60,590 bases of DNA from the NCBI GenBank assembly GCA_004124295.1, contig SCKI01000015.1:1-60590 (forward strand), in the 5' to 3' direction. The notes under the pieces were generated by a model that searched no databases, was not told the origin of the DNA, and worked only from the letters and a program-made list of their open reading frames with translations. The position numbers and the translations under genes are program-made. Below, in pieces: positions 9,441-18,318 of this stretch. This stretch comes from Fidelibacterota bacterium. GTDB taxonomy: Bacteria; Fidelibacterota; Marinisomatia; SCGC-AAA003-L08; TS1B11. Position 1 is the stretch's first letter; every line of letters begins with the position of its first letter.

Positions 9441-9542
9441 GAGGTCTCGCGTTATTAGCTATTGGGATTGAACGGCGGAGGAATATCAACAGACTTGGCG
9501 CTGATAACAAGGATTTAAATGCGCCCGTATCCCTGTACGGGG

Positions 9543-9578
9543 CGCCACCCAGCGGCCCTTCGCAGGCTCAGGGTGGCG
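9543..9578. repeat. REP-like palindromic element
   Basis: CGCCACCC (9543-9550) pairs with GGGTGGCG (9571-9578) around a core reading CCCTTCGCAGGCTCAGGG. The core resembles the dispersed CCCTTCGACAGGCTCAGGG-type palindrome seen between genes in many bacterial genomes. It lies in the divergent interval between the TolB-N/TPR gene and uvrB. Confidence 0.55.
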
Positions 9579-9592
9579 ACTACCGATGCCGG

Positions 9593-9629
9593 ACTCTGGA
9601 CTTTGAACTTTGAACCTGAAACTTGAAAC
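9593..9629. repeat. Low-complexity tandem repeat (ACTTTGA type)
   Basis: A run of ACTCTGG, ACTTTGA, ACTTTGA, ACCTGAA, ACTTGAA heptamers with the same 7-base period as the array at 7333-7374 but a different unit. It is non-coding and lies about 80 bases upstream of uvrB. Confidence 0.7.
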
Positions 9630-9709
9630 AAAAAACCCTCCTCAATCCCCAGCCCCGCCTTTCTTCCTGCCATAACTGGGCCTAACTTCCCCCTCGGAAG
9701 TTTGCCACA

Positions 9710-11728
9710 ATGACAGAATTTCAAATCGTATCCGATTATGACCCGCAGGGCGACCAGCCCGAGGCCATCGCGGCCCTCTCAGCCGGTCTCGCCGACGGCC
9801 GCAAGGGCCAGACCCTGCTGGGGGTTACCGGCAGCGGCAAGACTTTCACCATGGCCCAGGTGATCCGGGAGGTTCAGCGGCCGGCCATCATTCTATCGCA
9901 CAACAAGACCCTGGCGGCCCAGCTCTACGGCGAGTTCAAGCAACTGTTCCCCCATAATGCCGTCGAATACTTTATCAGCTACTACGACTATTACCAGCCC
10001 GAGGCCTACCTGCCGGCTAAGGACATCTACATCGAGAAGGATTCATCGGTGAATGAGGACATCGACCGGCTGCGGCTGAAGGCCACCTCGGCCCTGCTGG
10101 AGCGCCGGGACGTCATCGTGGTGGCCTCGGTGAGCTGCATTTATGGCATCGGCTCGCCGACTCTGTACGAGGAGAGCGTCGTCCGGCTGAAGGTAGGGGA
10201 CGAGGTCGACCGGCGGGAGTTGTTCCGGAAACTGGTCGATTCCTACTACGTGCGCAACGACCTGGTGCTGGCGCGGGGTAATTTCCGCATCCGTGGCGAC
10301 GTGATGGAGATCTCTCCGGCCTACCTGAGCCATGCGTTGCGCATCGAATTTTTCGGCGACCGGGTGGACCGCATCATCACCTTCGACCCACTCACCGGCG
10401 AGGTGATCAGTCCCGATGGGGGCCTGGAGCAGGCGGCCATCTATCCGGCGAAACATTTCGTCACCACCGCGGAGACCATTCAACGGGCGGTGGAGGAGAT
10501 CCGGGTCGAACTGGCCCAGCGGCTGGAATGGTTCCGTTCCGAGGGCTCGCTGCTGGAGGCCCAGCGCCTGGAGCAACGCACCCAGTACGACATCGAAATG
10601 CTGCTGGAGGTGGGCTACTGCAACGGGGTCGAGAACTATTCCCGTATTCTCGATGGCCGGCAGCCAGGCGAGCGGCCGCATACGCTGCTGGACTTTTTTC
10701 CGGAGGATTTTATCACTTTCATCGATGAGTCGCATGCCACCATACCCCAGGTGCGGGCCATGTACAAGGGCGACCGCAGCCGGAAAGAAGTGCTGGTGGA
10801 GCATGGCTTCCGGCTCCCTTCGGCCCTGGACAACCGGCCCATGAAATTTGAAGAGTTCGAAACCAAAATCGGCCAGGTGATCTACGTCTCGGCGACGCCG
10901 GGGCCTTATGAACTGGAACAGTCACTGGGCGAGGTGGTGGAGCAGGTCATCCGGCCCACCGGCCTAATGGACCCCGCCATTGACGTGCGCCCCATTACCG
11001 GCCAGATCGACGACCTCATCGGCGAGATCAGGGCCCGTGTGAAAAACAAGGAGCGCATCCTGGTGACGACCCTCACCAAGCGCATGTCCGAAGACCTGAC
11101 GGACTACCTCAAGGGGATGGACCTGTTGGTAAACTACCTGCATTCGGAAATCGCCAGCCTGGCCCGGGTGGAGATCCTGCGGAATCTGCGGCTGGGCAAT
11201 TTCGATGTGCTGGTCGGGATCAACCTGCTCAGGGAGGGCCTCGATCTGCCGGAAGTCTCCCTGGTGGCGGTGCTGGATGCGGATAAGGAGGGTTTTCTGC
11301 GATCCGCCACCGCCCTCATGCAAGTGTCCGGCCGGGCGGCCCGGAACATTAACGGCAAAGTGATTTTCTACGCCGACCGTATTACCGCTTCCATGCGCGA
11401 GGTCATCGACGAATCGAACCGCCGCCGGGTGATTCAGCGGGCCTACAACAAGGCCCACGGCATCACCCCCGCGAGCATCTATAAATCGGTGGAGGAGGTC
11501 CTGATCGCCACCTCCGTCGCCGACGCTCAAACGGTGCAACTGGCCGTTGCCAAGCGGACCCCGCAGTACAGTCTCGACAACCTTGATACCGAGGACCTGG
11601 AATACACCCTCGACCTGCTGCGCCGGGAAATGAAGCGGGCGGCGGAAAATCTGAATTTCGAGGATGCGGCCAAACTTCGCGACGAGATTGTGCGCCTGGA
11701 AAAAGAGCACGGGCAGGCGGTCGCCTGA
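9710..11728 (+). CDS. uvrB: Excinuclease ABC subunit B
   Basis: 672 aa, the usual UvrB length. The Walker A motif GVTGSGKT is at residues 38-45. The beta-hairpin [12 protein letters not shown] (about 91-102), which clamps damaged DNA, follows. The helicase motif FIDESH is near 338, and the coupled-helicase region [25 protein letters not shown] and [14 protein letters not shown] comes after. The C-terminal UVR motif ([24 protein letters not shown]) that contacts UvrA/UvrC is intact. It verifies lesions after UvrA loading and hands over to UvrC in nucleotide excision repair. The start gives the standard N-terminus; no strong Shine-Dalgarno is visible. The stop overlaps the purD start (TGATG), so the two are probably translationally coupled. 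Confidence 0.98.
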   Translation: MTEFQIVSDYDPQGDQPEAIAALSAGLADGRKGQTLLGVTGSGKTFTMAQVIREVQRPAIILSHNKTLAAQLYGEFKQLFPHNAVEYFISYYDYYQPEAYLPAKDIYIEKDSSVNEDIDRLRLKATSALLERRDVIVVASVSCIYGIGSPTLYEESVVRLKVGDEVDRRELFRKLVDSYYVRNDLVLARGNFRIRGDVMEISPAYLSHALRIEFFGDRVDRIITFDPLTGEVISPDGGLEQAAIYPAKHFVTTAETIQRAVEEIRVELAQRLEWFRSEGSLLEAQRLEQRTQYDIEMLLEVGYCNGVENYSRILDGRQPGERPHTLLDFFPEDFITFIDESHATIPQVRAMYKGDRSRKEVLVEHGFRLPSALDNRPMKFEEFETKIGQVIYVSATPGPYELEQSLGEVVEQVIRPTGLMDPAIDVRPITGQIDDLIGEIRARVKNKERILVTTLTKRMSEDLTDYLKGMDLLVNYLHSEIASLARVEILRNLRLGNFDVLVGINLLREGLDLPEVSLVAVLDADKEGFLRSATALMQVSGRAARNINGKVIFYADRITASMREVIDESNRRRVIQRAYNKAHGITPASIYKSVEEVLIATSVADAQTVQLAVAKRTPQYSLDNLDTEDLEYTLDLLRREMKRAAENLNFEDAAKLRDEIVRLEKEHGQAVA

Positions 11729-13008
11729 TGGCCCGGCTGCTGGTTTTGGGCAGCGGGGGCCGGGAACATGCCCTGGTCTGGTCCCTGGCCGGGGAGGCCG
11801 CAGGGCACCTACTTTTCTGCGCTCCGGGCAATGCCGGCACCGCTGAACTGGCCGCCAACCTGGCCGTCGATCTGCAGGACCACGAGGCCGTCATGGCCTT
11901 GGTCCGGGAACAGCGCATTGATCTCACCATCGTCGGTCCCGAAGGGCCGCTGGCCGCCGGTATCGTGGACCGATTCCAGGCCGAAAATCTGCCCATATTC
12001 GGACCCCGCCGGGATGCCGCCAGGCTGGAGAGCAGCAAGCTCTTCGCCCGGGAATTGATGGCCGGGGCCGGTATTCCCCAACCGGCCTATGTGGCCTGCC
12101 ATTCCAGGGCCGCGGCCCGGGAGGCGGCTCGGGCACAGGGGCTGCCCGTGGTGCTGAAGGCCGACGGCCTGGCGGCCGGTAAAGGGGTGTTTGTCTGCGC
12201 CACCGAGGCTGAACTTGAGGCGGCCCTGGACCGGTTTTTCATCGGGCAGGATTTCGGCCCGGCCGGGCTGGCGCTTTCCGTGGAAGAATGCCTGGTGGGG
12301 CCGGAGATGTCGGTTTTCGCCGTCTGTGCCGGAGAGCAATTTGCTATCCTGGGTACCGCCCAGGACTACAAGCGGGCCTTTGAAGGGGACCGCGGCCCCA
12401 ATACGGGCGGCATGGGGTCCATCGCGCCGGCCCCGCTGGCCACGCCCGAACTGCTCCAGCAGGTCTCCCGGCAGATTTTCAAGCCGGTGCTGGCGGCGCT
12501 GGCCGGCCGGGGGGTCCCCTATAGCGGATTTCTCTATGCCGGGCTGATGATCGTTGACGGAGCGCCCTACGTAATTGAGTTCAATGTCCGCCTGGGGGAC
12601 CCGGAAACCCAGGCCGTCCTGCCGCTCTTGGCCGACCCTCTCTCAGCGGTCATCACGGCGGCCCTGGAGCAGAAGTTGCCCCCGGTGTTGGCCCTGAAAC
12701 CGGCTGCGGCTGCCTGCGTCGTTTTGGCTGCCGAAGGCTACCCCGGCCCCTATACCACAGGACTCCCTATCGGCGGCCTGGACCAGCTGGATGAGGAGAT
12801 CACCCTGTTTCATGCCGGGACCACGCGCCGGGACGGCCGGCTGGTCAGCAGCGGGGGACGGGTGCTCAGTCTGGTGGCCACGGCGGATGATCACGCCGAG
12901 GCGGCCGCTATCATCTACCGCAATATGGCCCGCATCGACATGCCCGGCAGCCGCTTCCGCAGTGACATTGGACGCCCGCAGGTAGCCGCTGCAGCGGAGG
13001 CCAACTGA
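11728..13008 (+). CDS. purD: Phosphoribosylamine-glycine ligase (GARS)
   Basis: 426 aa, full length for PurD. The N-terminal GSGGREHAL motif, GPEGPLAAGIVD and the ATP-grasp signatures (LPVVLKADGLAAGKGV, DYKRAFEGDRGPNTGGMGS, YVIEFNVRLGDPETQ) are all present. It joins phosphoribosylamine to glycine with ATP in step 2 of purine synthesis. It overlaps both neighbours by one base (TGATG): uvrB upstream and the sigma-54 activator downstream. The only other purine gene here, purM, lies 24 kb away, so the pathway is scattered. Confidence 0.97.
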   Translation: MARLLVLGSGGREHALVWSLAGEAAGHLLFCAPGNAGTAELAANLAVDLQDHEAVMALVREQRIDLTIVGPEGPLAAGIVDRFQAENLPIFGPRRDAARLESSKLFARELMAGAGIPQPAYVACHSRAAAREAARAQGLPVVLKADGLAAGKGVFVCATEAELEAALDRFFIGQDFGPAGLALSVEECLVGPEMSVFAVCAGEQFAILGTAQDYKRAFEGDRGPNTGGMGSIAPAPLATPELLQQVSRQIFKPVLAALAGRGVPYSGFLYAGLMIVDGAPYVIEFNVRLGDPETQAVLPLLADPLSAVITAALEQKLPPVLALKPAAAACVVLAAEGYPGPYTTGLPIGGLDQLDEEITLFHAGTTRRDGRLVSSGGRVLSLVATADDHAEAAAIIYRNMARIDMPGSRFRSDIGRPQVAAAAEAN

Positions 13009-14213
13009 TGGCCGTTTCCCTGGATGAGGTGCAGCGTAAATCGGGCATTATCGGCGATTCCGAACCGATCAGGGAGGTGCTGCAAACCATCGTGCAGATT
13101 GCCCCCATCGACATTTCGGTCCTGGTTGTGGGCGAATCGGGGACGGGGAAGGAGATGGTGGCCAAGGCCATCCATAGCGCCAGCAACCGGAAATTTGAGC
13201 CGCTGGTGACGGTCAATTGCGGCGCCATCCCGGCCGGTATCATCGAAAGCGAGCTGTTCGGCCATGTGAAAGGCTCCTTCACCGGCGCCGAGGAGACCCG
13301 CAAGGGCTACTTCGAGGCTGCCGACAAGGGCACCATTTTCCTCGACGAGATCGGCGAGACGCCCCTGGAGACCCAGGTCAAGATGCTGCGCGTGATTGAG
13401 CAGGGGGAGTTTATCCGTGTCGGCGACAACAAATCCCGGCACGTTGATGTCCGCACCATTGCCGCCACCAACCGAGACCTTGGCGAGGATACGCGCCGGG
13501 GGAATTTCCGCCAGGACCTCTACTACCGGTTGAAAACGGTGACGCTGAAATTGCCGCCGCTCCGGGACCATGTCGAGGACATCCACCTCCTGGTGGAGCG
13601 TTTTGGCCTGGAGTTCGCCACCCGCAATGATCTGGCCTTTCGGGGCATAGTGCCCGAGGCCCTGCAGCTCCTGCGGGCCTACAGTTGGCCGGGCAATGTG
13701 CGCGAACTCAAGAACATGGTGGAAAGCATTATGGCCCTGAATCCCAGCCAGCGCTTCACCCCGGACATGCTGGCCGACCATGTTCCCACCGATACCTTCA
13801 GGGGAAACCAGGCCCTGCCGGTGATCGTTGACAAACTGCCGGAGCAGTCGGAGCGGGAGCTGGTCTTACGGCAACTGCTGTTCATCCGCCAGGATATTCA
13901 CGACCTGCGGCAGCTGGCCATCGGCAGACCGGTTGGGGATCAGCCGGTCGATCCCTATCTGCCGACCCCGCCTCCGGGCGCAGTCAAACCGGGCACGGGA
14001 ATCCTGATCGGCGATGTATCCAAACTCGAGACCCGGCCGCTCATCGATCCTGATGCCATCGGGGAAGTGACCATGGAGGAATTGGAGCGGGAGGCGATTG
14101 CCCAAACTCTGGCTAAATTCAACCATAACCGGAGGCGCACCGCGGAAGCGCTGGGCATTGCCGAACGAACCCTCTACCGGAAGATCGAGGCCTATGGTCT
14201 GGAAAAGAAATAG
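13008..14213 (+). CDS. Sigma-54-dependent activator without receiver domain (bEBP)
   Basis: 401 aa. The AAA+ domain starts almost at the N-terminus: Walker A GESGTGKE (about 44-51), the sigma-54 contact loop at 89-94, Walker B GTIFLDEIGE, and RTIAATNRDL. The C-terminus is a Fis-type helix-turn-helix (EELEREAIAQTLAKFNHNRRRTAEALGI…TLYRKIEAYGL). The contact loop reads GSFTGA rather than the classical GAFTGA. No receiver, PAS or GAF domain precedes it, so control must come from expression level, a partner, or the unusual linker (about 265-345). It overlaps purD by one base, and lptE begins inside its 3' end. A bEBP-lptE pair is, from memory, a recurrent neighbourhood in FCB genomes. Confidence 0.93.
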   Translation: MAVSLDEVQRKSGIIGDSEPIREVLQTIVQIAPIDISVLVVGESGTGKEMVAKAIHSASNRKFEPLVTVNCGAIPAGIIESELFGHVKGSFTGAEETRKGYFEAADKGTIFLDEIGETPLETQVKMLRVIEQGEFIRVGDNKSRHVDVRTIAATNRDLGEDTRRGNFRQDLYYRLKTVTLKLPPLRDHVEDIHLLVERFGLEFATRNDLAFRGIVPEALQLLRAYSWPGNVRELKNMVESIMALNPSQRFTPDMLADHVPTDTFRGNQALPVIVDKLPEQSERELVLRQLLFIRQDIHDLRQLAIGRPVGDQPVDPYLPTPPPGAVKPGTGILIGDVSKLETRPLIDPDAIGEVTMEELEREAIAQTLAKFNHNRRRTAEALGIAERTLYRKIEAYGLEKK

Positions 14214-14757
14214 CCTGCCGGCGTTGCTGCTGCCGCTGCTCATGCTGCTGGGCAACTGCGGCATCTACTCCTTCCGGGGCAGCTTGCCGCCCCATATCAA
14301 CAGCATCACCATTGCCGACATTATCAACCAGACCTCCGAATTTGTCCTTACCGACCTGGTGGCGGAACTGGTCAACGATTTGTTTGTCGGCGAAAATGTA
14401 CTGAAGGTCACCGATCCGGCCAGCGCGACCAGCGACCTTAAAATCACCATCACGCGGGTGACCGATACCCCCTCCACGTTCACTATCGGGGAGCGGGTGC
14501 AGGAGTGGCAATTGCGGGTCAATACCAAGGTCGTCTGGTACGATCTGGCCCGGAACAAGCCGTTGTTTGAACGCTCGTTCACCAGCCTGGGATACTACTC
14601 GCCGGGCGGGGATATCGGCAGCGACCAGATCGACAATGACGGTGACGGGGCCATCGATGAAGATGATGAATTTGGCGATCCCCGGGAGGCGGCCCTGCGC
14701 AGGGTGATCATTAAAATATCCGAAGACATTCTCAACGCCATTGTCAGCACATGGTAA
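14194..14757 (+). CDS. lptE: LptE-like outer-membrane LPS-assembly lipoprotein
   Basis: The frame is open from 14098, but the ATG at 14194 gives a basic start (MVWKRNS), a hydrophobic core and the lipobox LGNC with Cys near residue 22, so a 187-aa lipoprotein is chosen. The mature start CGIYSFRGSLPPHINSITI and LVAELVNDLF match the FCB LptE style; LptE plugs the LptD barrel that inserts lipopolysaccharide. An acidic loop (DNDGDGAIDEDDEF, around 146-160) resembles a calcium-binding EF/thrombospondin-type loop and is not a normal part of LptE. It overlaps the preceding bEBP gene by 20 bases. Confidence 0.82.
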   Translation: MVWKRNSLPALLLPLLMLLGNCGIYSFRGSLPPHINSITIADIINQTSEFVLTDLVAELVNDLFVGENVLKVTDPASATSDLKITITRVTDTPSTFTIGERVQEWQLRVNTKVVWYDLARNKPLFERSFTSLGYYSPGGDIGSDQIDNDGDGAIDEDDEFGDPREAALRRVIIKISEDILNAIVSTW

Positions 14758-14827
14758 GCGGCGCGCGCCCGGCGCTGCAAGGCCGTTATATTTTCATCGG
14801 GCGGTTTTATTTTAATGGGGAGGTTAA

Positions 14828-16135
14828 GTGGCTCCAGCCGATGTAACCGCGACAACTGTCCGTCATCTGGATGAACATACCGGCGCCGCCGTTCGCCTGG
14901 ACGGCTGGGTGTACAACAGCCGCTCCAGCGGGAAACTCGGCTTTCTCATGCTCCGGGACGGCACCGGCATCGTCCAGTGCGTCCTCTCCAAGAAGGATGT
15001 CGGGGAGGAAGCCTTTGCGGTGTTCGAAGGACTCACCCAGGAATCGTCCCTGTCGGTGTGGGGGACGGTGCAGCAGGACGACCGGGCCCCGGGCGGCTAT
15101 GAAATCCACGCCGACGGCCTGACCCTGCACCAGCTGGCTGAAAATTACCCCATCACCCCCAAGGAGCACGGCACCGCCTTTCTCATGGATCACCGCCACC
15201 TGTGGCTGCGCAGCCGCCGGCAGCACGCCATCATGCTGGTCAGGCATGAGATTATCCGCGCGATCCGGGATTTTCTCGACAGCAACGATTTCATTCTGGT
15301 GGACACGCCCATCATCACCCCCAATGCCGTCGAAGGGACCACCACGCTATTCGGACTGGACTACTTCGACCGCTCGGCCTTCCTCACACAGAGCGGCCAA
15401 CTCTACAACGAAGCCAATGCGATGGCCCTGCGCAATGTCTATTGCTTCGGACCCACCTTCCGGGCGGAAAAAAGCAAAACCCGCCGCCACCTTACCGAAT
15501 TCTGGATGGTGGAACCGGAAATGGCCTACTGCGACCTGGAGGGCAACATGCAGTGGGCGGAAAAACTGGTGGCTTCCGTGGTCCAGCGCGTTCTGGAGGT
15601 CAATGGCGAGCAGCTCAAGGTGCTGGAGCGGAACCTGCCCCCGCTGGAAGCCATTAAGGTCCCCTTTCCGCGCATGAGTTATACCGAGGCGGTGGAACTG
15701 CTGAACGGCAAGGGGGTCGATTTCGAGTGGGGCGGCGATTTCGGCGGCGGTGACGAGACCATCATCAGTGAGACCAGCGATCAACCGATCCTTGTGCACC
15801 GGTTTCCGGCGGCCATCAAAGCCTTCTACATGAAGCTCGACGCCGATGATCCCCGGCAGGCCCTGGGCATGGATATCCTGGCCCCGGAAGGCTACGGCGA
15901 GATTGTCGGCGGCGGCCAGCGGGAGGAGGACCTGGACAAGCTCCTCAAGCGGCTCAGGGAAGAGAACCTTTCCGAGGAGACCTATCAGTGGTACCTCGAC
16001 CTGCGCCGGTACGGTTCGGTGCCCCATTCAGGCTTCGGTATGGGCATCGAAAGGGTGGTGGCCTGGATTTGCGGCCTGCCCCATGTGCGGGAGACCATTG
16101 CCTTTCCCCGCATGATCAACCGGGTCGAGCCCTAG
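14828..16135 (+). CDS. asnS: Asparaginyl-tRNA synthetase
   Basis: 435 aa from a GTG start preceded by GGGGAGG at a good distance. An N-terminal OB-fold ([26 protein letters not shown]) is followed by the class II core: motif 2 around [21 protein letters not shown], and motif 3 [21 protein letters not shown] with PRMINR at the end. The AsnRS-type VRETIAFPR tail separates it from AspRS. It charges tRNA-Asn, so this organism does not depend solely on transamidation for Asn-tRNA. nadE begins 5 bases after its stop. Confidence 0.97.
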   Translation: MAPADVTATTVRHLDEHTGAAVRLDGWVYNSRSSGKLGFLMLRDGTGIVQCVLSKKDVGEEAFAVFEGLTQESSLSVWGTVQQDDRAPGGYEIHADGLTLHQLAENYPITPKEHGTAFLMDHRHLWLRSRRQHAIMLVRHEIIRAIRDFLDSNDFILVDTPIITPNAVEGTTTLFGLDYFDRSAFLTQSGQLYNEANAMALRNVYCFGPTFRAEKSKTRRHLTEFWMVEPEMAYCDLEGNMQWAEKLVASVVQRVLEVNGEQLKVLERNLPPLEAIKVPFPRMSYTEAVELLNGKGVDFEWGGDFGGGDETIISETSDQPILVHRFPAAIKAFYMKLDADDPRQALGMDILAPEGYGEIVGGGQREEDLDKLLKRLREENLSEETYQWYLDLRRYGSVPHSGFGMGIERVVAWICGLPHVRETIAFPRMINRVEP

Positions 16136-16140
16136 CGGCC

Positions 16141-17766
16141 ATGCTGCCGGCCCTGAAGATCGTCCTGGCGCAAGTCAATCCCACGGTGGGCGATATCCGG
16201 GGCAACGGGGCCATCCTGGAGCAGATCATGCGGCAGCACGCCGGCGCCGACCTGATTATCTTCCCGGAGGGGGTGCTGCCCGGCTATCCGGCCCAGGACC
16301 TGGTGCTGGAAGCGGCCTTTCTGGCCGACCTGGAGGGTGAGCTGCAGCGGCTGGCGAGCCTGACCGGCAAGGCCACCGTTATCCTCGGCACCGTGCGCCA
16401 GGCCGGCGACCGGCTCTACAATACGGCCGCAGTGCTGCAAAACGGGGCCGTCAGCACCTACCGCGACAAGACCCTGCTACCCACCTACGACGTCTTCGAT
16501 GAGGCCCGCTATTTCACCCCCGCGGACACCACTGAGCCGCTGGCCGTTACGCTCCCTTCAGGCGACACGCTCCGCCTGGGGCTCCATATCTGCGAGGACC
16601 TGTGGGATGAGGCCTACGAGCAGAAAGTGTGCGACCGCCTGGCCACTGCCGGCATCGACCTGTTCGTCAACATCAGCGCCTCGCCCTTTCGCATGGGCAT
16701 TCATGCCGAACGCAAAAGGCTGGTCCGGGCCAAAGCAGAGCGCTGGGAGGTGCCCTATCTCTACTGCAACCTGGTGGGCGCCCAGGATGAACTGATATTC
16801 GATGGCCGCTCAGCCCTGTATGACGGCGACGGCAATCCGGTGCGGGTCGCGGCGGCCTTCGGGGAGGAGACCCTGACCCTGACCCTGCCCGCAGATCTCG
16901 AGCGCCCCCAGGTGGAGGAACAGCTCGATGGCCCGGAGGTCCTCTGCCGGGCGCTGACCCTCGGTATCGGCGACTATTTCCACAAGACCGGCCACCAACA
17001 GGCCGTGGTGGGCCTCAGTGGCGGCATTGATTCCAGCGTCGTGGCGGTCCTGGCCGCCTGGGCCTTGGGGCCCAAGCAGGTTACCGGGGTGATCATGCCC
17101 ACCGTTTTCAACGCTCCCGAGAGCGCCGAAGATGCCCGGCTGGTGGCCGGCCACCTGGGCCTTAACCTGCTGGAGATGCCCATCGAGTCGTTGCGCCGGA
17201 AAACGCTGGATATGCTCGCGCCGGTCTTCAACGGGCCCCTTATCAACGGGAATGATCCCGGTCTCGCCGGAGAGAATCTCCAGGCCAGGCTCCGCGGTCT
17301 GCTGCTGATGGCGGTGGCCAACAGTACCGGCGCGCTCCTGCTGACCACCGGCAACAAGACCGAACTGGCCCTGGGTTACGCCACCCTTTACGGCGATATG
17401 GCCGGCGCCTTGGCCCCCATTGGCGATCTTTCCAAAACCGATGTTTACGCCGTGGCCCGGCACCTGAACAGTCAGTCCGGACAGCCGCCTATACCGGCGA
17501 GAGTCCTTGAAAAACCGCCCAGCGCCGAGCTGCGCCCCGGCCAGACCGATCCCTTCGACTACGACGTGGTCGCGCCCCTGGTGGAGCAGATCATTGCCGG
17601 CGAGATTGGCGCGGCGGAGCGGATAGATGATCCTGAAGTGGCCAGGTATCGCCAGATGATCCGCCGTGCGGAGTACAAGCGCAGGCAGGCGCCTCCGGCC
17701 CTGCGGGTCACCGGGAAAGCCTTCGGCAGCGGCCGCCGGTATCCCATCGTGAACCGCTATGAGTAG
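16141..17766 (+). CDS. nadE: Glutamine-dependent NAD+ synthetase
   Basis: The frame is open from 15988, inside asnS; the ATG at 16141 starts the family's normal N-terminus (LKIVLAQVNPTVGDI), giving 541 aa. The N-terminal nitrilase-type glutaminase domain shows the Glu-Lys-Cys triad: FPEGVLPG (Glu near 43), RDKTLLPTYDVFDE (Lys near 112) and HICEDLW (Cys near 152). The C-terminal synthetase domain has the PP-loop GLSGGIDSS near 292-300. It amidates nicotinate adenine dinucleotide with glutamine-derived ammonia. The next gene overlaps its stop by 8 bases. Confidence 0.97.
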   Translation: MLPALKIVLAQVNPTVGDIRGNGAILEQIMRQHAGADLIIFPEGVLPGYPAQDLVLEAAFLADLEGELQRLASLTGKATVILGTVRQAGDRLYNTAAVLQNGAVSTYRDKTLLPTYDVFDEARYFTPADTTEPLAVTLPSGDTLRLGLHICEDLWDEAYEQKVCDRLATAGIDLFVNISASPFRMGIHAERKRLVRAKAERWEVPYLYCNLVGAQDELIFDGRSALYDGDGNPVRVAAAFGEETLTLTLPADLERPQVEEQLDGPEVLCRALTLGIGDYFHKTGHQQAVVGLSGGIDSSVVAVLAAWALGPKQVTGVIMPTVFNAPESAEDARLVAGHLGLNLLEMPIESLRRKTLDMLAPVFNGPLINGNDPGLAGENLQARLRGLLLMAVANSTGALLLTTGNKTELALGYATLYGDMAGALAPIGDLSKTDVYAVARHLNSQSGQPPIPARVLEKPPSAELRPGQTDPFDYDVVAPLVEQIIAGEIGAAERIDDPEVARYRQMIRRAEYKRRQAPPALRVTGKAFGSGRRYPIVNRYE

Positions 17767-18214
17767 CAGACCTGCCCTGCTCCGGACAGGGTTGGCAGCC
17801 CTGCTGATCTTGGCGCCGCTATCTGCTCAGCGCGATGTGGATGGCAGCCACTGGACCCGCTGGGAACCGGCCCGCCGGCTGGCTTATCTCAGCGGCTTTT
17901 ACGCTGGCCTCAAGGCCGACAGGGCCGTGTTCGACCAGGCGGAAAGGGGCCAGGACAGGAGCCAACCGGGTATAAGTGATCCTCTAGTCAGCGGGCTTTA
18001 CAAATTGGAACGGACGGAGTATTACTCCCGGCAGATCAGGTATGACTTTAAGATGATGGCCCGGCTCATCGATGTGTTCTATACCGATCCTGATAACATG
18101 GGCATCCCGGTGCCGGACGCCCTGCGCATCATCATGCTGCGGGCCGATAAGTCCATTCAGCGAGCAGATTACCTGCTGATGATCGGCCGGCGCAAGTCCC
18201 TGGAGGGCCGCTGA
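17759..18214 (+). CDS. Small secreted protein of unknown function
   Basis: 151 aa with a signal peptide (RTGLAALLILAPLSAQ). The mature part is helical and charged (RLAYLSGFYAGLKADRAVFDQAERG; RQIRYDFKMMARLIDVFYTDPDN; IPVPDALRIIMLRADKS). The middle lists a Tyr-rich stretch, with no cysteines and no motif I recognise. It resembles small Rap1a/immunity-like helical periplasmic proteins in general style only, which I cannot confirm. It overlaps nadE by 8 bases and precedes comEC. Confidence 0.7.
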   Translation: MSSRPALLRTGLAALLILAPLSAQRDVDGSHWTRWEPARRLAYLSGFYAGLKADRAVFDQAERGQDRSQPGISDPLVSGLYKLERTEYYSRQIRYDFKMMARLIDVFYTDPDNMGIPVPDALRIIMLRADKSIQRADYLLMIGRRKSLEGR

Positions 18215-18318
18215 GCACCACCCCAGACAGCGCTCCGGGGACAGGCCAGGCCGTCCCCGCGGACTCCACTCCCTATCCTCTGCTGCGCTCAGTTCCGCTG
18301 CTCCCGGCGGCCCTCGCT

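Noticed and set aside
7333..9629. CRISPR array
   Set aside because: The repeats are 7-base tandem units without spacers, and no cas gene is present in the window.
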